DNA from: Clostridiales bacterium
GTDB lineage: Bacteria > Bacillota > Clostridia > Christensenellales > Christensenellaceae
DNA: 8,592 bases
Reading direction: 5' to 3'
Assembly: GCA_003510345.1 (NCBI GenBank)
Contig: DOMW01000031.1
Span: 1 to 8,592 of the forward strand
Below are positions 5,315 to 8,592 of the stretch, piece by piece. Each line of letters begins with the position of its first letter. Position 1 is the stretch's first letter. Under the pieces are notes generated by a model that had not been told where the DNA came from, searched no databases, and saw nothing but the letters and a program-made list of their open reading frames with translations. The translations under genes were made by a program, and so were the position numbers.

Positions 5315-6799
5315 CTACTCTTCGCTTATGAACACTGTATCAGTGTCCCGGCACAGATGCTGCACCGCCGTCCTTCCCGTCATAAGCGCGACAGGCAGCC
5401 CGCCCGGCGGCATGATCCGCTGCCCCGCGAAATAGACGCCGGAAATACCCTCAACTGTGCAGGGGTACCTTTTCATGTTCATATTGGGCGCCATCTCCGT
5501 CATCCACGAACCTTTCCATGTTCCGCAATACCGCTCATAGGTGAGCGGCGTCGCCACATCGGATACCTCCACCTTGCCACGCATTTCGGGGATATGCGCC
5601 GCGAGCGCCTCTATCACCCGGCCGGCAAGCGCCTGTTTTTCCCGCGCGTAAGCGCCGTCCAATTTGGCCTGCTTCCAGAAATCATACGTGTCGCCGTCCA
5701 ATATGACCGTGATGGCGGACTTGCCCTCCGGTGAGAAATCCGGGTCGGCGGCGTAGTTGTTTACCGTAAGGTATTCATGCGCCTGCGCTCCAATGGCCAC
5801 AGGCGCGCTTAATTTAAAGATAAGGCCATGCGCATACCCGGTAAGATCCGCGTCTACCCCCAGTGAAACAAACGTCGCCATCGTCGGCTTCGTTACTTTG
5901 CGCATCCGGGCGAGCCACGGCGCATGAAGTGGCGGGTCGAACAAATCGCCCGCAAGCATAGTGTCCGTAGCGATGATCACGGCGTCCGCCGGAAGGCGCT
6001 TACCGCGCACCAAAACACCCGCCGCCTTACCATCCTTCACGGCCACGCGGTCTACACGGGTATCACAAAGCAGTTTGCCGCCCATCGCCTGAAGTTTTTT
6101 TGCGATCCGCCCGACAAACGGCAGCGACCCGCCTTCGGGGAAACCGCCGTCGCCTTGCGCCAAAATCCCCATCGTAAAGCAAAACGGCGTTATGCCGGAC
6201 TGTTCGGTGGTGCACGCGCGCAGTAAATCGCGCAGCCCTTCATGCTTAAAGCGGTTCAGATACCGCTCGCGGGGGATTTTGGAAAGCGTTTTCATCATAC
6301 GAAACGCGGAAAGCGCGGAAGTGAGCAACGAAAACGGCACACGCGCCTTTTTTGTTACTCTCACGCCACGCAGGTCGGCGACCGGCATAGTAAGGTTCCT
6401 GACTTTACGCACATTGCCGCACAGCTTTTTGATCTCCGCCGCGTCCCCGGGCGAAAGCTCCAAAAAATGCCGCTCGGTGGCGTCGATATCCCGATAAAGC
6501 CGAATGGGCACATCGCCGCAGGCATAAGTTAAATACGGTTCATCCGTCCGAACCGCCACGCCGGGGGAAAGCGCGCCCACCGCGCGCCACACTTTATGCA
6601 GCATCGTGTTTTCAGCGGAACCTGTCAGCCAGTGCATACCGCCCTCAAACAGATAGCCGCCGCGTTTCCACGAAGTGCAGTTGCCGCCCGCGATAGCGTG
6701 GCTTTCCAGTACAGTTGTTTCAAAACCACACCGCTGCGCGTAGATACCCGCCGTAAGCCCCGCTATGCCGCCGCCGACTACAATCACTTTTTTGCTCAT
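5315..6799 (-). CDS. Phytoene-desaturase-like FAD-dependent oxidoreductase
   Basis: The 494-residue product belongs to the CrtI/phytoene dehydrogenase-related flavoprotein group (COG1233-like). The N-terminal dinucleotide fold has GxGxxG at G9-G11-G14, ending with the ribose-binding acidic residue E32. It is followed by the family segment AGGNCTSWKRGGYLFEGG (37-54), then MHWLTG. The C-terminal FAD-closing motif GVYFAGQRIMPPGGLP begins at 454 and continues into an ALMTGRTAVQHL helix. There is no signal peptide. Length matches the family. Many anaerobic clostridia carry such proteins without carotenoid pathways, and no isoprenoid gene is nearby, so the substrate is unknown. ATG at 6799 follows a strong GAGGAGAA (6807-6814) with a 7-nt spacer, which fixes the start. 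It is probably transcribed alone: it has a candidate promoter at 6834-6868 and is separated from the glycyl-radical operon by 352 bp. Confidence 0.88.
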   Translation of the reverse strand: MSKKVIVVGGGIAGLTAGIYAQRCGFETTVLESHAIAGGNCTSWKRGGYLFEGGMHWLTGSAENTMLHKVWRAVGALSPGVAVRTDEPYLTYACGDVPIRLYRDIDATERHFLELSPGDAAEIKKLCGNVRKVRNLTMPVADLRGVRVTKKARVPFSLLTSALSAFRMMKTLSKIPRERYLNRFKHEGLRDLLRACTTEQSGITPFCFTMGILAQGDGGFPEGGSLPFVGRIAKKLQAMGGKLLCDTRVDRVAVKDGKAAGVLVRGKRLPADAVIIATDTMLAGDLFDPPLHAPWLARMRKVTKPTMATFVSLGVDADLTGYAHGLIFKLSAPVAIGAQAHEYLTVNNYAADPDFSPEGKSAITVILDGDTYDFWKQAKLDGAYAREKQALAGRVIEALAAHIPEMRGKVEVSDVATPLTYERYCGTWKGSWMTEMAPNMNMKRYPCTVEGISGVYFAGQRIMPPGGLPVALMTGRTAVQHLCRDTDTVFISEE

Positions 6800-6833
6800 A
6801 CGGATGTTCTCCTCGTGCCCCAGTTGATATCAT

Positions 6834-6868
6834 AGTATAAATATATAAGAGTTGCTGCCCGAAAGCAA
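6834..6868 (-). promoter_or_regulatory. Candidate promoter of the oxidoreductase gene
   Basis: On the minus strand TTGCTT (6863-6868) and TATATT (6840-6845) are separated by exactly 17 bp; a second possible -10, TATACT, is at 6834-6839. The -10 matches 5 of 6 consensus bases and the -35 only 3 of 6. The leader to the ATG would be about 35 nt. The -35 lies inside the hairpin at 6848-6875. Confidence 0.4.
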
Positions 6869-6875
6869 CAACTCT
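6848..6875 (-). terminator. Hairpin after the surface-protein gene, possible terminator
   Basis: On the minus strand an 11-bp stem, AGAGTTGTTGC paired with GCAGCAACTCT including one T-G pair, closes a 6-nt loop. On the plus strand the same position is a C-A mismatch, so the minus strand is the better folder. It lies about 107 bp after the surface protein's TGA. The tail is TTATATATTTAT rather than a pure T-run, so termination may be partial. Confidence 0.45.
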
Positions 6876-6981
6876 CATGAAAAATTCGTATCATTTCGGT
6901 TGCCGGTTACCTATGCCAGATTTTGTGTGCCGCGCACTACCCGGAAAAGGAACCGTAAATCGACCGCACCCGCCGCGCCGG

Positions 6982-8592
6982 TCAAAGAGTCTCTCTGGCG
7001 CGGGCCACCCGGAAAAGCTTCTGCGCGTCGCCCATGTTGATGCCTGCCGAAGCGCCCGCAAACACATCGCCCGCCACTTTTTGCGCGTCGTTTAAAGTTT
7101 CAGACGGATTCGCCAGCGCGGACCGGAACAATTTCTGCACGTCGTCCGTGCGCACGATGCCGTCGCCTATCTGGCTGGTACCTGCCACAAGGTCACCCTT
7201 GATGACCACTGTCTTCGTATCGACGATCGTCGTACCGTCCGGCGCGTACAGCGTAGCTGTCATGCCTGTGCCGATCGCCCCGTCATCAGTTACTTCCGTA
7301 CCGTCCGGCGTTGTCACCACAAGCCGGTACCCGCCCGAAAGGTTGAACTGCTGCGCCAGGTCGGCGACCGTCGTCGCTGTCGGCGCTGACGTCGGGGTGG
7401 CAGGTGTTCCCGCTTCAAGGCCGGAAAGCAGGCCGGTTGTATCATCGATGGTAACGGGGCTGCCCGGGTTTTTAATGCCCTCCAGTGTCGGGGTTTCCCC
7501 CGAACGCGCCATTTTAAAATCCTCAATCATTAGGATGTTTTCCCCATTCACGGCCACATCCTCAATAGCCCCGGAGACATACCCGTCTTTGCTGAAACGA
7601 ACGTCATACAGCCCATTCGGGAGGTAGAATCGGTAATCGCCATGCTCTCCCGCCAGCATATACGCGACCCGCGTCGTACTATTCGCAGGGTAAACCTCCA
7701 CCCTTACGCCCGAAATCCTTTCTATCCGGTCCGCTTCGTAAATATAACCGAACACGTGGTAGCCGCTAGCCATCAGGGCGTGTTGGTCGGACACGCGCCC
7801 GCCGGATACTGTTACCCCCAATATCTTGTCGGCATAGTTTATCCTGCTGAAATAAAGCTCATACGTACCGTCCGGCAGGGCAATGCTGTAGTTACCGTTA
7901 CTATCCGTATCAGCCGTTGCGACCGGCACGAAATCATCCGCGTTGGCATTGTATGCTGTCACATCCACAAGAGAAAGCGCTTGCCCGCCGCCCGAAGCCG
8001 TGACCTTGCCGCTTACGGCATAAGCGCCGCCCGCCGAACGCGTAAGCTCAATGTCGCGGCTCTGGCCTTCGCCGGCTACTACCACGTCTTCGAGCACGCC
8101 TTCGGCATATCCGCCGCTATTGAAACGAATATCATACAGCCCGTTCGGGAGATAGCATGTGTACATGCCATATTGATTTGTCAGCTCATATGCGACCCGT
8201 GTGCTGCTGTCCGCAAGGAAAATCTCTACCCGCGAGCTGGGCAACCCGGTGAAGGTCTCGGCGTCCCTCGCGCTACCGCTTACGGAGTACCCGGTGCTTA
8301 ACGCGACGTCAAAGCCCGGCACAGGCCCGCCGGATACCGTTAGTTCTACTATTTTATCAGCATAATTGATACAGCTGAAATAAAGCTCGTACGTGCCGTT
8401 TGGCAGGCCGATGCTGTAGCTGCCGTCACTGTAGCTTGTCGTAGCCGTTGCGACCGGCACGAGGTCATCCGTATTGGCGTTGTAGGCCGTTACGGTTACG
8501 GAAGAAAGTGTCAGCCCGGTGTACTCGTCTGTAGCAACACCACTTACGGCGTAGAAATCGCCGGGATTGCCGGGGTCACCAGAATCACCGGG
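6982..8592 (-). CDS. Modular extracellular protein with tandem Ig-like repeats and dockerin-like C-terminus (5'-truncated)
   Basis: The frame is open to the window edge, giving 536 visible residues; the GTG at 8460 is internal, not the start. In visible numbering, residues 1-12 are collagen-like (PGDSGDPGNPGD). Residues 14-98 and 191-275 are copies of one beta-sandwich domain (A), and 99-190 and 276-364 are copies of a second (B). Both end in LPNGxY-D/E-x-x-F-type strands typical of carboxypeptidase-regulatory/CNA-B-like folds. A Pro/Thr/Ala-rich linker (about 392-408) leads to a small beta module and then a dockerin-like duplication (from about 465): KGDL...GDGIVRTDDVQKLFRSAL and AGDV...INMGDAQKLFRVAR. 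The signal peptide and any N-terminal catalytic domain lie outside the window. Similar module orders occur in secreted or surface proteins of clostridia, where they serve adhesion or carbohydrate binding. Function of this protein is not assignable. TGA is at 6982-6984, followed by a hairpin. Confidence 0.85.
   Translation of the reverse strand, partial: PGDSGDPGNPGDFYAVSGVATDEYTGLTLSSVTVTAYNANTDDLVPVATATTSYSDGSYSIGLPNGTYELYFSCINYADKIVELTVSGGPVPGFDVALSTGYSVSGSARDAETFTGLPSSRVEIFLADSSTRVAYELTNQYGMYTCYLPNGLYDIRFNSGGYAEGVLEDVVVAGEGQSRDIELTRSAGGAYAVSGKVTASGGGQALSLVDVTAYNANADDFVPVATADTDSNGNYSIALPDGTYELYFSRINYADKILGVTVSGGRVSDQHALMASGYHVFGYIYEADRIERISGVRVEVYPANSTTRVAYMLAGEHGDYRFYLPNGLYDVRFSKDGYVSGAIEDVAVNGENILMIEDFKMARSGETPTLEGIKNPGSPVTIDDTTGLLSGLEAGTPATPTSAPTATTVADLAQQFNLSGGYRLVVTTPDGTEVTDDGAIGTGMTATLYAPDGTTIVDTKTVVIKGDLVAGTSQIGDGIVRTDDVQKLFRSALANPSETLNDAQKVAGDVFAGASAGINMGDAQKLFRVARARETL
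6985..7200 (-). other. Degenerate dockerin-like duplicated module
   Basis: Within the surface protein, two copies of a D-x...DAQKLF-helix unit lie after a VVIKG strand. The first has an expanded loop (GDLVAGTSQIGDGIVRTDD) that still offers several Asp residues. The second (GDVFAGASAGINMGD) lacks most Asp/Asn calcium ligands of a type I dockerin loop. This is the known arrangement of dockerin-like tails on clostridial surface proteins, but calcium and cohesin binding are doubtful here. Confidence 0.6.
7501..8553 (-). repeat. Tandem duplication of a two-domain (A-B) coding unit, 531-nt period
   Basis: Domain A at 8299-8553 is repeated at 7768-8022 (both 255 nt), and domain B at 8023-8298 is repeated at 7501-7767. 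The period is 531 nt (177 codons). Shared peptides include TAYNAN, VPVATA, GTYELYFS, INYADKI, STTRVAY and LPNGLYD. DNA similarity is obvious but diverged, so the duplication is not recent. Confidence 0.8.

Noticed and set aside
7034..8301. Plus-strand ORFs opposite the surface-protein gene
   Set aside because: They lie antisense to a repeat-containing coding sequence with clear domain structure and show no recognisable motifs.

Overview
The window looks like a piece of an uncultured anaerobic Firmicutes (clostridial) genome, probably from a gut or other carbohydrate-rich anoxic habitat. The reasons are an oxygen-sensitive glycyl radical enzyme with its radical-SAM activase, strong GGAGG-type ribosome binding sites, a D-lyxose isomerase close to the Bacillus YdaE type, and a surface protein ending in a dockerin-like duplicated module. 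The placement is inferred from gene content; no rRNA or other marker gene is present.

Layout, left to right. (1) 1-651, plus strand: the 3' part of deoC, deoxyribose-5-phosphate aldolase, entering from outside the window. (2) 652-1101: a 450-base gap between convergent genes. It holds no credible protein gene but is dominated by a highly structured element: two 25-nt arms (715-739 and 1005-1029) that pair almost perfectly, enclosing several further hairpins and a 10-bp long-range helix. I read it as a candidate large structured non-coding RNA of about 350 nt. (3) 1102-4962, minus strand: a tight three-gene operon transcribed right to left, made of a glycyl radical enzyme of the GCxE (dehydratase/lyase) type, its activating enzyme, and a D-lyxose-isomerase-like cupin. 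(4) 4963-5314: a 352-base regulatory region with a candidate promoter, a GC-rich leader hairpin and a cluster of perfect or near-perfect dyads. (5) 5315-6799, minus: a phytoene-desaturase-like FAD oxidoreductase with its own candidate promoter. (6) 6982-8592, minus, running off the right edge: a modular extracellular protein with a collagen-like stretch, two tandem copies of a two-domain beta-sandwich unit, a Pro/Thr linker and a degenerate dockerin-like C-terminus.

How the genes may work together. The activase would install the glycyl radical on Gly787 of the large enzyme, which then makes a thiyl radical at Cys455. Its substrate cannot be assigned, because a pocket segment differs from the glycerol/diol dehydratase consensus. 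Co-transcription with a pentose/hexose isomerase suggests a sugar, polyol or sugar phosphate substrate. One speculative reading is that radical dehydration of a pentitol would give a 2-deoxypentose, which after phosphorylation is the substrate of the neighbouring DeoC. The oxidoreductase and the surface protein have no visible link to this pathway.

The strongest candidates for something undescribed are the structured RNA at about 698-1049 and the unassigned glycyl-radical/isomerase operon with its dyad-rich control region.
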